Source: Thalassospira lucentensis MCCC 1A00383 = DSM 14000
GTDB taxonomy: Bacteria; Pseudomonadota; Alphaproteobacteria; Rhodospirillales; Thalassospiraceae
NCBI RefSeq assembly: GCF_000421265.1
Contig: NZ_ATWN01000013.1
Coordinates: 1-64,000 of the forward strand
Direction of reading: 5' to 3'
DNA: 64,000 nt
This document shows positions 55,086 to 63,976 of the stretch, one piece after another. Made by a program: the position numbers and the translations under genes. Under the pieces are notes generated by a model. That model did not search any database. It was not told where the DNA came from and saw nothing but the letters and a program-made list of their open reading frames with translations. The number at the start of each line of letters is the position of its first letter. The first letter of the stretch is position 1.

Positions 55086-56924
55086 TTAATCCAGTTCAAA
55101 AGCGCTTTTGTAGTCTAGCTTGAGGTTTTCATCTTGATCTTCTTTGCGTAAAAAACAGTTTCCGATAACTAAATTATCAAGTTCCGTTCCCATGAAACAA
55201 CGAAAGGCATCTTCTGGGGTACATACTATTGGCTCTCCGCGAACGTTGAAGCTCGTATTTACCAGCACTGAGCATTCTGTAATTTTTTTAAACTCTGAAA
55301 TAAGTGCGTGATAACTTGAATTAGTCTGTGCGTGCACCGTCTGGATCCTTGCGGAGTAGTCTACGTGAGTTACCGCAGGAATATCCGAACGTGGAATGTT
55401 TAGTTTTTCTATTCCAAATAGAGACCGTTCATCGTCGGACATTTGTCGCTGACGTTTTGTTACGATATCTGCGACAAATAGCATATAAGGGCTGGTGCAA
55501 TCAATATCGAACCAATCACTTACGTCTTCGGCTAGAACCGACGGGGCGAAGGGGCGGAATGATTCTCGATATTTAACTTTGAGGTTCAAGGTTTTCTGCA
55601 TACGGGCGGAACGTGGGTCTGCAATGATCGATCTTCCGCCTAATGCGCGAGGTCCAAATTCCATGCGACCTTGCATCCACCCAATAGCTCGTTCATTTGA
55701 CAGAGCATCAGCTGTTTTCTGAATTACTTCTGTGATATCAAACGTTTCAAATTTTGCGCCAACTTTTTTTAACCGTTCTTCAATGTCATTTTGATCGAAC
55801 GATGGCCCCAAATACGAGCCTTGCATCGCATCATTGCCAGCTTGTGTCGTTCGTGGCATGCCGAGATGATGAAAATAGGCTGTTTGTGCCGCTCCGAGAG
55901 CCCCGCCTGCGTCACCGGAAGCTGGTTGAACCCAAATATTCTTAAATGAGCCGTCTTTTACAATTTTACCGTTTGCTACGCAGTTAAGTGCAACTCCTCC
56001 GGCTAGGCATAGGTTTTTGATGTCAAATTCGTTTGCCAGCGAGCGAGTGAGTTTGAGTACAATTTCTTCGGTGACGGCTTGAACAGATGCTGCGATGTCC
56101 ATGTGGAATTGTTCAAGCTCATCGTCTTCTTTAGTACGTGCAGGTCTTCCAAACAGAGATGCAAATTTATTGTTTGTCATCGTCAGGCCGGTACAGTAGT
56201 CGAAATAGCTCATATCCATGCGGAACGAACCGTCATCTTTAATATCAATTATGTATTTTTTTATTATGTCGGCATACTTTGGTGAGCCATAAGGGGCTAG
56301 GCCCATTACCTTGTACTCACCAGAATTAACTTTGAATCCGGTGTAGTATGTGAACGCTGAATATAATAGGCCTAAGCTATGGGGGAAGTGAATCTCTCTT
56401 ATCATTTCTAGCTTGTTGCCACGACCAATAGCTAAAGAGGTGGTGGCCCACTCGCCAACACCATCCATGGTCAAGACTACAGCCTCGTCGAAAGGCGATG
56501 GATAATAGGCTGATGCAGCATGACTTTGATGATGTTCACCAAATAATAGTTTATTTTGCCAATCGAAGTTTTCATCGTAGCGCTTCAGCAGTTTGCGCAA
56601 CATATCTTTCTGGAACAGTTTTTCTTTTAACCAGATAGGTAACGCTTTTTGAAACGACCTAAATCCCTTTGGCGCAAAGGCAAGATAGGTTTCGAGAAGG
56701 CGTTCAAATTTCAGAAAGGGTTTGTCATAAAATGCGACATAATCAACATCAGCTAGACTTATTCCAGCTTCTTCGAGGCAGTAACTGATAGCTTGAACAG
56801 GAAAGCCTTCGTCATGCTTCTTGCGTGAGAATCTTTCTTCTTGAGCCGCGGCCACGATATGACCGTCAACGATAAGCGCGGCGGCGCTGTCATGATAAAA
56901 GGCTGAGATGCCAAGTATGCGCAT
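55086..56924 (-). CDS. NodU/CmcH-type carbamoyltransferase (SxtI-like)
   Basis: 612 residues, AT-rich. N-terminal ASKHA-type domain (MRILGISAFYHDSAAALIVD, then FGEHHQSHAASAYYPSPF with the metal-binding histidines) and the C-terminal YrdC-like part with QGRMEFGPRALGGRSIIADP and ECSVLVNTSFNVRGEPIVCT, complete for the family. Transfers a carbamoyl group from carbamoyl phosphate through carbamoyl-AMP to a hydroxyl of a sugar or natural product. Followed by a DUF5989 gene and an SxtJ-type gene, the trio known from saxitoxin clusters as sxtI, sxtK and sxtJ. Confidence 0.9.
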   Translation of the reverse strand: MRILGISAFYHDSAAALIVDGHIVAAAQEERFSRKKHDEGFPVQAISYCLEEAGISLADVDYVAFYDKPFLKFERLLETYLAFAPKGFRSFQKALPIWLKEKLFQKDMLRKLLKRYDENFDWQNKLLFGEHHQSHAASAYYPSPFDEAVVLTMDGVGEWATTSLAIGRGNKLEMIREIHFPHSLGLLYSAFTYYTGFKVNSGEYKVMGLAPYGSPKYADIIKKYIIDIKDDGSFRMDMSYFDYCTGLTMTNNKFASLFGRPARTKEDDELEQFHMDIAASVQAVTEEIVLKLTRSLANEFDIKNLCLAGGVALNCVANGKIVKDGSFKNIWVQPASGDAGGALGAAQTAYFHHLGMPRTTQAGNDAMQGSYLGPSFDQNDIEERLKKVGAKFETFDITEVIQKTADALSNERAIGWMQGRMEFGPRALGGRSIIADPRSARMQKTLNLKVKYRESFRPFAPSVLAEDVSDWFDIDCTSPYMLFVADIVTKRQRQMSDDERSLFGIEKLNIPRSDIPAVTHVDYSARIQTVHAQTNSSYHALISEFKKITECSVLVNTSFNVRGEPIVCTPEDAFRCFMGTELDNLVIGNCFLRKEDQDENLKLDYKSAFELD

Positions 56925-56940
56925 TCAAAGCTCCTGTTGC

Positions 56941-57090
56941 TTAAAATAGCGTGTAGATGAATGGAGCAACAGCGGAACCCTGAGCGACTATGAGAAGTCC
57001 ACCAAACATAATCATCACGATGATGACCGGGAAAAGCCAGAATTTTTTGCGCGCTTTAAGAAACGACCATAATTCGATTAAGAAGCTCAT
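56941..57090 (-). CDS. DUF5989 small membrane protein (SxtK-like)
   Basis: 49 residues, found by reading the minus strand from the ATG at 57090. It starts MSFLIELWSFLKARKKFWLF, has one membrane segment (PVIIVMIMFGGLLIVAQGSA) and ends APFIYTLF, which is the DUF5989 pattern. It lies 16 bases upstream of the carbamoyltransferase start. DUF5989 proteins accompany carbamoyltransferases; role unknown. Confidence 0.85.
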   Translation of the reverse strand: MSFLIELWSFLKARKKFWLFPVIIVMIMFGGLLIVAQGSAVAPFIYTLF

Positions 57091-57108
57091 TTGTCTAAAT
57101 TTCTCTAA

Positions 57109-57534
57109 TTAAAACTGGTTCTTCATAGTTTCAGGCGAGGGGCCTTTCGGCGAGCGCGCAATCCAATAGGTCTTTGCATCTTTATCAAATTTGAGGTTTA
57201 GAGGATCTTTACCAAAAGCCCGCATTGCTAAGCCTGTTGTGCAAATCGTCACAACATACAGCAGTAACATCACTACTGGGTTTACAATTTTATGGAGTAT
57301 CAAGCCAAGTTTCATCCATCCACGATTTAGTGGTGTAAGAATTCGCGGATATAGCACTCCGAGAGTTAACAGCGGCAATGATACGGTCAATAGTATGACG
57401 CCTGCGATATCGACAATATTGCTCTGCCAAAATCGATAAGTCTCAATCAAGAGAAAAATGCCGCCGACCGTAAGCCCAAAGCTTCTATTGGTTGGGCTAT
57501 CAAGCGGTGAATGTTTTGAATTCTTATTTTTCAT
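57109..57534 (-). CDS. SxtJ-family membrane protein
   Basis: 141 residues from ATG 57534 (ATG 57579 is an alternative; neither has a strong ribosome binding site). At least three membrane segments (LTVGGIFLLIETYRFW, VILLTVSLPLLTLGVL, VVMLLLYVVTICTTGLAM) and the C-terminal TYWIARSPKGPSPETMKNQF typical of SxtJ. Forms a tight operon with DUF5989 and the carbamoyltransferase. Role unknown. Confidence 0.8.
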   Translation of the reverse strand: MKNKNSKHSPLDSPTNRSFGLTVGGIFLLIETYRFWQSNIVDIAGVILLTVSLPLLTLGVLYPRILTPLNRGWMKLGLILHKIVNPVVMLLLYVVTICTTGLAMRAFGKDPLNLKFDKDAKTYWIARSPKGPSPETMKNQF

Positions 57535-57734
57535 AGGCTTTGCACCAAAGATTATGTTCGTCTGTATATACGCAATCATACTAAGGGTCGCAACAATGGT
57601 ATTATCTTCTCATCGAAAAGTTTTCATAACACCTAAAGTTTAAAGTCTATATCGAACTTTTAAACTATAATCGCGTGATGCAACGGCTTGGCCAAAGCGC
57701 CGCCCGATGAAGGTGACGCAGGATTTAAACACAC

Positions 57735-58208
57735 ATGGCCGGACTGAAAATTCGCAAAGCACGCATCGGCGATGTCGGGGCAATTTTTGCCATCCGAAGC
57801 CGCGTGCGCGAAAACCACCTGTCGGCCAGCCAGCTTGCCGAACGCGGCGTGACCAAATCGGCCTTTGGCAAATGGCTGTCTGATGGCTATGGCATCTGGA
57901 TTGCCGATCTGGATGGGTCGGCAGCAGGCTTTGCCATCGCCATCCCGACAGAGGCCACCCTTTGGGCCTTGTTCGTTGATCCCGATTTTGAAGGACGTGG
58001 CGTTGGCGCAGCCCTTTTGCGTATGGCCGAAGAATGGCTGTTTGCCCAAGGATGCGATGACATATCCCTGACAACCGGGGCCGATCCCAAAAACCGTGCG
58101 CATGGATTTTATGACATGCATGGTTGGCACAGTACCGGGGATCAGGAAAGCAACGAGGTGGAATATATCAAATCCAACCCGTCGCTCTCGCTGTTTGATT
58201 TTACCTGA
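57735..58208 (+). CDS. GNAT acetyltransferase, intact copy 2
   Basis: 157 residues. Same protein as at 53603 for residues 1-130, then the proper C-terminus GWHSTGDQESNEVEYIKSNP. Acetyl-CoA-binding GRGVGAALLRM. Differences from copy 1 include many third-codon changes. About 50 bases upstream also align with the copy-1 upstream region but with lower identity. Substrate unknown. This copy marks the far edge of the island. Confidence 0.88.
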   Translation: MAGLKIRKARIGDVGAIFAIRSRVRENHLSASQLAERGVTKSAFGKWLSDGYGIWIADLDGSAAGFAIAIPTEATLWALFVDPDFEGRGVGAALLRMAEEWLFAQGCDDISLTTGADPKNRAHGFYDMHGWHSTGDQESNEVEYIKSNPSLSLFDFT

Positions 58209-58218
58209 TTGCAAAAAT

Positions 58219-59544
58219 TTACTTCACGGCGGGCAGCATTTGTACCGGTGTGACATCCATGAAACTGTAATATTGATAGATGTGCGTGGCATAGATCAGA
58301 TTACCGATTTGACTGGCTGGAATCTTTAAATCGGCATCATAATCTGGGTTCGTGACCGTTATCGGATTTTCAAGGGTAAAGGTAGGCCATTCCTGCCATT
58401 CCGGATCTATATTGATCACATAGTTCGTGTTTTCCAAAGGATGGGACCAATTGAATTTTCCCCAGTTCTGCGAAAAGTCTTCGGCACCGTGTTTGTTATG
58501 CGTGATATTGGCATATCCGACCCCATCAGGTCGGCCTTTCAGTGTGGCTACCATTGCTGTCATCGCTTCTCCGACACCAGAGTAGGTTTTGGATGCCCTG
58601 ATAACCCCGAAAATGCTGTCGTAATATTCTTCACCTTTTGCAATCCCTGAACCATTGTCAGTCAAGGCGGTTTTGCGTTCCGAGATGATGACGTCAATCT
58701 CGTTCCAGCCATGCGGTACGACGTCATGGATATTCATGTAATCTTGAACTGAGGGATATGCACTTTCAAACTTGGTCAGCCATGCTGCGTTACCCGGGGT
58801 TGGCCCGGCATAAGGGTAGATTTCGATATTGGCCCATTTTTCTGGCGGGGAAGGATAGAGATGAAATGCCAGACTAGGGGCCAAAGCACCACCCAGGCTG
58901 TGACCGGTAAAGACCAACGTGTCAGCAGATGAAGCACTTTGTTCCAGAAATGTATCAACTGTCAGACCTGTGGTCGGGTCTTTCATTTTCGTAAGCAGAT
59001 TACTGATACCAAACGCGGTGCTTCCTGATACTTGCGGATCTTCTGTTGAATAGTCCTTATGCTTCACGTCAGGGTCGAACGGTAATTGCAGGGGCCATTT
59101 CGCCGTCTTGTTTACCTGAACATCAAGGTCTTCCTCGGTCCAATCCGACAGGTTTTTCGGATTGGTTCCCGCAATTGCCAGAACATAGGTTGACCGAGCC
59201 GCGCTATAGGCGACATACATTGAATTGGCGGCATATCCGCGAAGACCGAGTTTGTCTTCATTAGGGTGTTCGACATAAACGCTGGGCCCCCAGACCACCT
59301 TCCAGTCACCACCATCAAGTATTGCATCTTGTTCGGGAAAGAACCCTTTCCAAACGGGGCCGTTCCAGTCTTTGAAGGCACCGTCCTGCGAAGCAGCTTT
59401 CAAATCCCCGCCGCTCAGGGCGATCTTCATATATTCGGTTAATTCCGTCCGGTCGCCGGTTTCCCCTTTGACAGCCTGAATATCTGCAACGGCGTTGGCC
59501 GCCATGCACAGGCTGAAAACTGTCTGTTCCCTAGAGTAGCTCAT
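58219..59544 (-). CDS. Class-3-lipase-like protein
   Basis: 441 residues from ATG 59544, with TGGAG eight bases upstream; ATG 59559 would also work, and the frame extends to 59811 without support. The serine-hydrolase elbow is LVFTGHSLGGALAPSLAFHL with Ser in GHSLGG; an Asp in YMNIHDVVPHGWNE and a late His are candidates for the triad. No signal peptide. Cytoplasmic or exported by another route. Substrate unknown. Confidence 0.8.
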   Translation of the reverse strand: MSYSREQTVFSLCMAANAVADIQAVKGETGDRTELTEYMKIALSGGDLKAASQDGAFKDWNGPVWKGFFPEQDAILDGGDWKVVWGPSVYVEHPNEDKLGLRGYAANSMYVAYSAARSTYVLAIAGTNPKNLSDWTEEDLDVQVNKTAKWPLQLPFDPDVKHKDYSTEDPQVSGSTAFGISNLLTKMKDPTTGLTVDTFLEQSASSADTLVFTGHSLGGALAPSLAFHLYPSPPEKWANIEIYPYAGPTPGNAAWLTKFESAYPSVQDYMNIHDVVPHGWNEIDVIISERKTALTDNGSGIAKGEEYYDSIFGVIRASKTYSGVGEAMTAMVATLKGRPDGVGYANITHNKHGAEDFSQNWGKFNWSHPLENTNYVINIDPEWQEWPTFTLENPITVTNPDYDADLKIPASQIGNLIYATHIYQYYSFMDVTPVQMLPAVK

Positions 59545-59957
59545 TGCTGTGTTCTCCATTCTCCAAAAAGTGATGGTTTCGCTTGGAAACCGTCGCGGTG
59601 GTGTCTGGGGCAATGTTGATATTAAAAGGCACTCTGACGGTGGCTGTCGCGATGCGATTGCCGGTCTGCACAGTTGGCAATGCTTCATGTGCAACCAATA
59701 GTATGTGCCGTTTGCCTCTGTTACCACTGCGCTTAAGAGTAGGGCGACGGGGAAATTTGACAGGGCCGCTTGCGGGGCAAGACATCGGGTTCTGTCGGGG
59801 AGGCATCCCAAGGATGTGTGCTTTCAATGAAAACCCGCAGATTTTTCAACGATAAGCCTTTTCAAGCGCGTTTAAAGCGCTAGATTAGGGGCAGCATTTT
59901 AAACATGCGACGCATGACGTCGTACTGCCCCGAAACATGACAGGAGTCCTGTTCACC
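59545..59957. other. Intergenic region between the lipase gene and pepA
   Basis: 413 bases without a convincing gene. The minus-strand frame 59531-59827 has stretches that read smoothly (LPTVQTGNRIATATVRVPFN) but no family match and a doubtful start; it may be a remnant. A weak 5-bp hairpin with TTTAAA lies at 59865-59881. The pepA promoter presumably lies here. Confidence 0.4.
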
Positions 59958-61427
59958 ATGAAGATCACGTTTACCGATCTCGCCATCCCCGCCAGCGGTG
60001 CCGTTATTGCCTTTGCCACCGAAGGTGCCGATCTGATGCCAAGTGCGGTTGCCCTTGATGAAGCAACGGGTGGTCTGATCACCAAGGCGATCCAGTCATC
60101 GACCTTTAAGGGCAAAGCAGGGCAAAGCCTGCAAATTCTTGCCCCGTCGAATGTTGATCTGTCGCGCGTGATTGTTTTCGGGATTGGCAAGGAAGCGGAG
60201 TTTGACGTGATCGCCGCCCAGAAACTTGGCGGCACGGTGACCACGCGTGCGATTTCGACCGGGGAGAAAGACCTGTCGGTTCTGTTTGATATGGATGGTC
60301 TGGCCTGTGATTTCGCAACCGGTGCCATGCTGCGTGATTACCGGTTTGATAAATACCGCACCACCGAAACCAAGGACGACAAGCCGGTTCTTAAGAGCCT
60401 GTCGATTGCCGCGCGCGATCACAAGGACGCCAAGAAACAGTTCGATAGCGCCAAAAAGGTCGTCGAAGGCGTGTTCTTCACCCGCGATCTGGTGTCTGAG
60501 CCGGCCAACGTTCTCTATCCTGAAAGCTTCATGAAAGAAGTCAGCGCGCTGGAAAAGCTCGGTGTCGAGATTGACGTGCTTGACGAAAAGGAAATGAAAA
60601 AGCTTGGCATGGGCGCGCTTTTGGGCGTTGCGATGGGCTCGGCCCAAAAGCCTTATATGGTTGTCATGCGCTGGAACGGTGGCAAGAAAAAAGACGCCCC
60701 CGTCGCCTTTGTTGGCAAGGGTGTGACCTTTGATACCGGCGGGATCTCGATCAAACCGGCGGCTGGCATGGAAGATATGAAGTTTGACATGGGCGGTGCT
60801 GGTGTTGTGTCCGGCCTGATGAAGGCACTGGCTGGCCGTAAGGCGAAATGCAACGTGGTCGGGGTGATTGGCCTTGTTGAAAATATGCCATCCTCAACCG
60901 CACAGCGTCCGGGCGATGTTGTGACCTCAATGTCGGGTCAGACGATTGAAGTCATCAATACCGATGCCGAAGGCCGCTTGGTTCTGTGTGATGCCCTGAC
61001 ATACGTTCAGGAAAAACACGATCCGCGTTTGATTGTGGATCTGGCGACGCTGACGGGGGCTGTGATCATTGCCCTTGGTCATGAAAATGCCGGTCTATTT
61101 TCCAACAATGATGACCTGTCACAGCAAATCACCACGGCGGGGCTTTCGGTTGATGAAACTGTTTGGCGTTTGCCACTGGGTGCTGGCTATGACAAGCAGA
61201 TCAAATCTGACATTGCCGATATGAAAAACGTTGGCGGCCGTGCGGCGGGTTCGATCACCGCGGCCCAGTTCCTCAAACGCTTTATCACCAAGGATCGCCC
61301 GTGGGCGCATCTTGATATTGCCGCAACCGCGTGGTCGACATCCGACAAGGAAGTCACGCCAAAAGGCGCGACTGGTTTTGGCGTGCGTCTGCTTGATCGC
61401 TTTGTGGCTGATAACTACGAAGCGTAA
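59958..61427 (+). CDS. pepA: Leucyl aminopeptidase (M17)
   Basis: 489 residues from ATG 59958 (AGGAG upstream; ATG 59937 lacks one). Metal-binding motifs VGKGVTFDTGGISIKPAAGM and NTDAEGRLVLCDAL (the M17 signature) are complete, preceded by the N-terminal domain. Cleaves N-terminal residues from peptides using two metal ions. Followed by a terminator and then holC. Confidence 0.96.
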   Translation: MKITFTDLAIPASGAVIAFATEGADLMPSAVALDEATGGLITKAIQSSTFKGKAGQSLQILAPSNVDLSRVIVFGIGKEAEFDVIAAQKLGGTVTTRAISTGEKDLSVLFDMDGLACDFATGAMLRDYRFDKYRTTETKDDKPVLKSLSIAARDHKDAKKQFDSAKKVVEGVFFTRDLVSEPANVLYPESFMKEVSALEKLGVEIDVLDEKEMKKLGMGALLGVAMGSAQKPYMVVMRWNGGKKKDAPVAFVGKGVTFDTGGISIKPAAGMEDMKFDMGGAGVVSGLMKALAGRKAKCNVVGVIGLVENMPSSTAQRPGDVVTSMSGQTIEVINTDAEGRLVLCDALTYVQEKHDPRLIVDLATLTGAVIIALGHENAGLFSNNDDLSQQITTAGLSVDETVWRLPLGAGYDKQIKSDIADMKNVGGRAAGSITAAQFLKRFITKDRPWAHLDIAATAWSTSDKEVTPKGATGFGVRLLDRFVADNYEA

Positions 61428-61452
61428 AGCCACATTGTCCCTAAGCCGCGCC

Positions 61453-61479
61453 GTCATTCCCGCGCAGGCGGGAACCTAT
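61453..61479. repeat. Interspersed palindromic repeat
   Basis: CGTCATTCCCGCGCAGGCGG onward: a 7-bp stem TTCCCGC / GCGGGAA (61457-61463 with 61468-61474). This matches a widespread intergenic repeat type of proteobacteria with consensus GTCATTCCCGCGnAGGCGGGAA. Lies just after pepA. Confidence 0.7.
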
Positions 61480-61483
61480 GGCG

Positions 61484-61513
61484 TGCGTGTTCGGGGGCAT
61501 GCGTGTTCGGGCA
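61484..61513. repeat. Short tandem repeat GCGTGTTCGGG
   Basis: Two copies of TGCGTGTTCGGG (starting near 61484 and 61500), each followed by a CAT, in the pepA-holC gap. Small tandem duplication of no evident role. Confidence 0.6.
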
Positions 61514-61557
61514 TTTGCCCAGATGCATTGACGGGCTGAACGCATTGAAAATTAATC

Positions 61558-61590
61558 CGGGGCAGGGTGATGATCACCTTGCCCCGTTTT
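61558..61590 (+). terminator. Intrinsic terminator after pepA
   Basis: 13-bp stem with one G-T pair (61558-61570 with 61574-61586), 3-nt loop, followed by TTTTCGTCTTC. It may separate pepA from holC, which starts 24 bases later. Confidence 0.8.
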
Positions 61591-61613
61591 CGTCTTCGGG
61601 ATAGAAATCCTCT

Positions 61614-62069
61614 ATGGCTGATATCTGGTTCTATCATCTCACCAGCATGCCGCTGGAACGCGCACTCCCGACCCTGCTGTCCAAGACATTGGAGCGGGAA
61701 AAGCGTGCTGTGGTGATGACCGGGGTTGAGCAGCGGGTTGATGCCATCAACACCCTGCTCTGGACCTATGACGCGGCAAGCTGGTTGCCCCATGGGGCAA
61801 AATCGGATGGCGATCCGGAAATGCAGCCCGTCTGGCTAACGTCTGAAGATGAAAACCCTAATGGTGCCCAGTTCCTGTTTCTGACCGACCGGGCGATCAG
61901 CGAAAAGATTGCTGATTATGAACGGGTGGTCATGCTGTTTGATGACCGCGATCATGACGCGGTGGCCGAAGCCCGCACGCGCTGGAAAGACTGGAAAGAT
62001 GCAGGACACAAGCTGTCCTATTGGCAGCAAACCCCGCAAGGGGCGTGGGAGAAAAAGGCAGAAAGCTGA
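61614..62069 (+). CDS. holC: DNA polymerase III chi subunit
   Basis: 151 residues: YHLTSMPLERALPTLLSKTL, TYDAASWLPHGAKSDGDPEM and ERVVMLFDDRDHDAVAEART are the chi-family pattern. Chi binds psi in the clamp loader and the SSB C-terminus. The pepA-holC order is common in alphaproteobacteria. Confidence 0.94.
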   Translation: MADIWFYHLTSMPLERALPTLLSKTLEREKRAVVMTGVEQRVDAINTLLWTYDAASWLPHGAKSDGDPEMQPVWLTSEDENPNGAQFLFLTDRAISEKIADYERVVMLFDDRDHDAVAEARTRWKDWKDAGHKLSYWQQTPQGAWEKKAES

Positions 62070-62099
62070 TGCCTTCTGCCTTTTACGTGTTCTACGTGA

Positions 62100-62732
62100 T
62101 CAGATCGATTTAACCAGAAGTATCCAGTTTTCACCGGGATTTTCCCACCCCTCCTTGACCATTTTACGCGTCGCACAGGCGGTATAGCCCATGCGTTCAT
62201 AAAGACGCACGGCACCGGGATTGCCATCCGATGCAATGATGCTGACCGATTGTTTGCCAGCGTCGCGCGCATCGTTTTCCGCTGTTCGCACCAAAGCCGA
62301 TCCCGCCCCGCGATTGCGAAACGGCGGAAACACTGCGAGCACATTGATGTACCAACTGCCCGGTGCAAGGCTTTCAAGTTCAAGGATCGGCACAAACATC
62401 GCCGGAATTTCATCGCGATTAACCGGCTCAACCGTATCAGGCTGGGCATAGGCAATTACCGCCCCCATGATTTGATGTTCGCCAAAGGCAAATTGCGTGT
62501 TGCGGTATGAAAACCCGCCCTCTTCACGTTGTGCACGCCTGCGGCCGACATCCCATGCGGTCTCACTGCCCTCGATCATGTTCTGCCACAGATACACCGG
62601 CAGGCCTTCGCCCGCGATATTGATCAGTTTGGCCATGGCATCGGCGTCATTTGGCGTGGCGCGCCGTATATCAAGGGGCGGTGTCGTCTGTGGCGCGTCT
62701 GACATGGGGGCTGGTTTGAAGCTCATATTCAT
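62100..62732 (-). CDS. GNAT-family N-acetyltransferase
   Basis: 210 residues. GNAT domain with the acetyl-CoA-binding FPPFRNRGAGSALVRTAEND and the late LYERMGYTACATRKMVKEGW. Alternative starts ATG 62726 or 62705 exist. Substrate unknown. Convergent with holC. Confidence 0.88.
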   Translation of the reverse strand: MNMSFKPAPMSDAPQTTPPLDIRRATPNDADAMAKLINIAGEGLPVYLWQNMIEGSETAWDVGRRRAQREEGGFSYRNTQFAFGEHQIMGAVIAYAQPDTVEPVNRDEIPAMFVPILELESLAPGSWYINVLAVFPPFRNRGAGSALVRTAENDARDAGKQSVSIIASDGNPGAVRLYERMGYTACATRKMVKEGWENPGENWILLVKSI

Positions 62733-62777
62733 TGCTCGTGTCCCGTAGTTTTTTGGGTTTTATGTGGGTTTTGTGGC

Positions 62778-63737
62778 TTAGCGTGCAGCGTGAAGATGCG
62801 GCAACGCATGTTCGGCCATGGCGGTAACGTGACGATGATCGGTCCCGCAGCAGCCGCCAATTACCGAAAGGTTCGGCAACACGCTGGCAAGATCACGATA
62901 CAGGCGGCCCAACTCATCAGGATTGCCATCGTCAAGATGTTCGCAGGCATCAAGCTCCGCATGACTTTGGCGCGATGCATTGGCGCGCACCCCGCAAATG
63001 CGGTTTTTCCACGCCCCGTTGCCGTCAAGCTTGTCGCGGAAATGATCGGGATGGGCGCAATTGATCATGTAATAAACCGGATAGACCCCGGTGTGATGGT
63101 CAACCCGTGCAATCGCTTCCTCGATGGTTTCCCCGCTTGGCAAATGGCCATCGGTTTCAACGGTAAAGGAAATGACGCAGGGCACTTGTGCGTCCTTGCA
63201 GGACAAGGCAATGCCAAGGGCTTCTTCGAGATAATTCATCGTAATGGCGGACACCATATCAATCGCTGTTCCCGCAAAGCTTTCGATTTGCACAGCATGA
63301 TAATCGCGGGCCTGCTCGGCGGTCATGCGATCTGACGGGGTATAGCCATCACCGCGTGGTCCGACACAGCCACTGATCAGGCAGGGCGTGTCGTCTGTTT
63401 GATACTGATCACGCAGATCAGACATCATGGCGATTGATTTGACATTGATGTCGGCCAGTTCAGCGGCGGAATAGCCCGTGCACGGACCCCAGTCGCTGCT
63501 TGCGCGCCAGGTTGGACTTTCCAGAATAAAGCCAACTTTGGCCGTGCGGGCGATTTCAAGGTAACGCGTGTAATAGGCATAAACCCGGTCGTAACCGTCC
63601 TTCGTCTTCAAAAGATCAAACGACGCGAAATAGGGGATGTCGATCCCGTCGTGAAAAATCAGGGTCGTTTCAAGGCCACCATCGGTGATGAATTTGGTGG
63701 GCGCGAGGGGCGGCAAGTTGTGATGGTGGTGGGTCAT
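62778..63737 (-). CDS. Homocysteine S-methyltransferase family protein
   Basis: 319 residues from ATG 63737 (the upstream frame has no support and no clear ribosome binding site is visible). TDGGLETTLIFHDGIDIPYF at the N-terminus, and zinc-binding Cys in MINCAHPDHF and IGGCCGTDHRHVTAM, the standard Cys/Cys-Cys zinc site. Likely uses S-methylmethionine or a methyl donor to make methionine (MmuM-like). Ends 45 bases before the acetyltransferase start. Confidence 0.9.
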   Translation of the reverse strand: MTHHHHNLPPLAPTKFITDGGLETTLIFHDGIDIPYFASFDLLKTKDGYDRVYAYYTRYLEIARTAKVGFILESPTWRASSDWGPCTGYSAAELADINVKSIAMMSDLRDQYQTDDTPCLISGCVGPRGDGYTPSDRMTAEQARDYHAVQIESFAGTAIDMVSAITMNYLEEALGIALSCKDAQVPCVISFTVETDGHLPSGETIEEAIARVDHHTGVYPVYYMINCAHPDHFRDKLDGNGAWKNRICGVRANASRQSHAELDACEHLDDGNPDELGRLYRDLASVLPNLSVIGGCCGTDHRHVTAMAEHALPHLHAAR

Positions 63738-63976
63738 AACGTCGTATTTCACATTTTTGGGTTTTAAAAATTCTACCCTGACGCTATTTAGGCCGGGGCA
63801 AGTTGTGGGCGCGAAGTGTCGCTCTGGTTGGATTTTTCTTCTAGTGCGCACGCGGTGCGGTTTTTGAATTTACTTAAAGTCATTCAAAAACAAATGGATA
63901 CGCGATTGGATCGGCAATCTGGCGCAATCGGGGTATGCTGTGCGACGAAAAACTGTACCGGTGGTAGGGTAATGTG

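Noticed and set aside
59531-59827. 98-codon minus-strand frame between the lipase gene and pepA
   Set aside because: Overlaps the lipase start and has no family similarity or clear ribosome binding site; treated as intergenic, though a remnant is possible.
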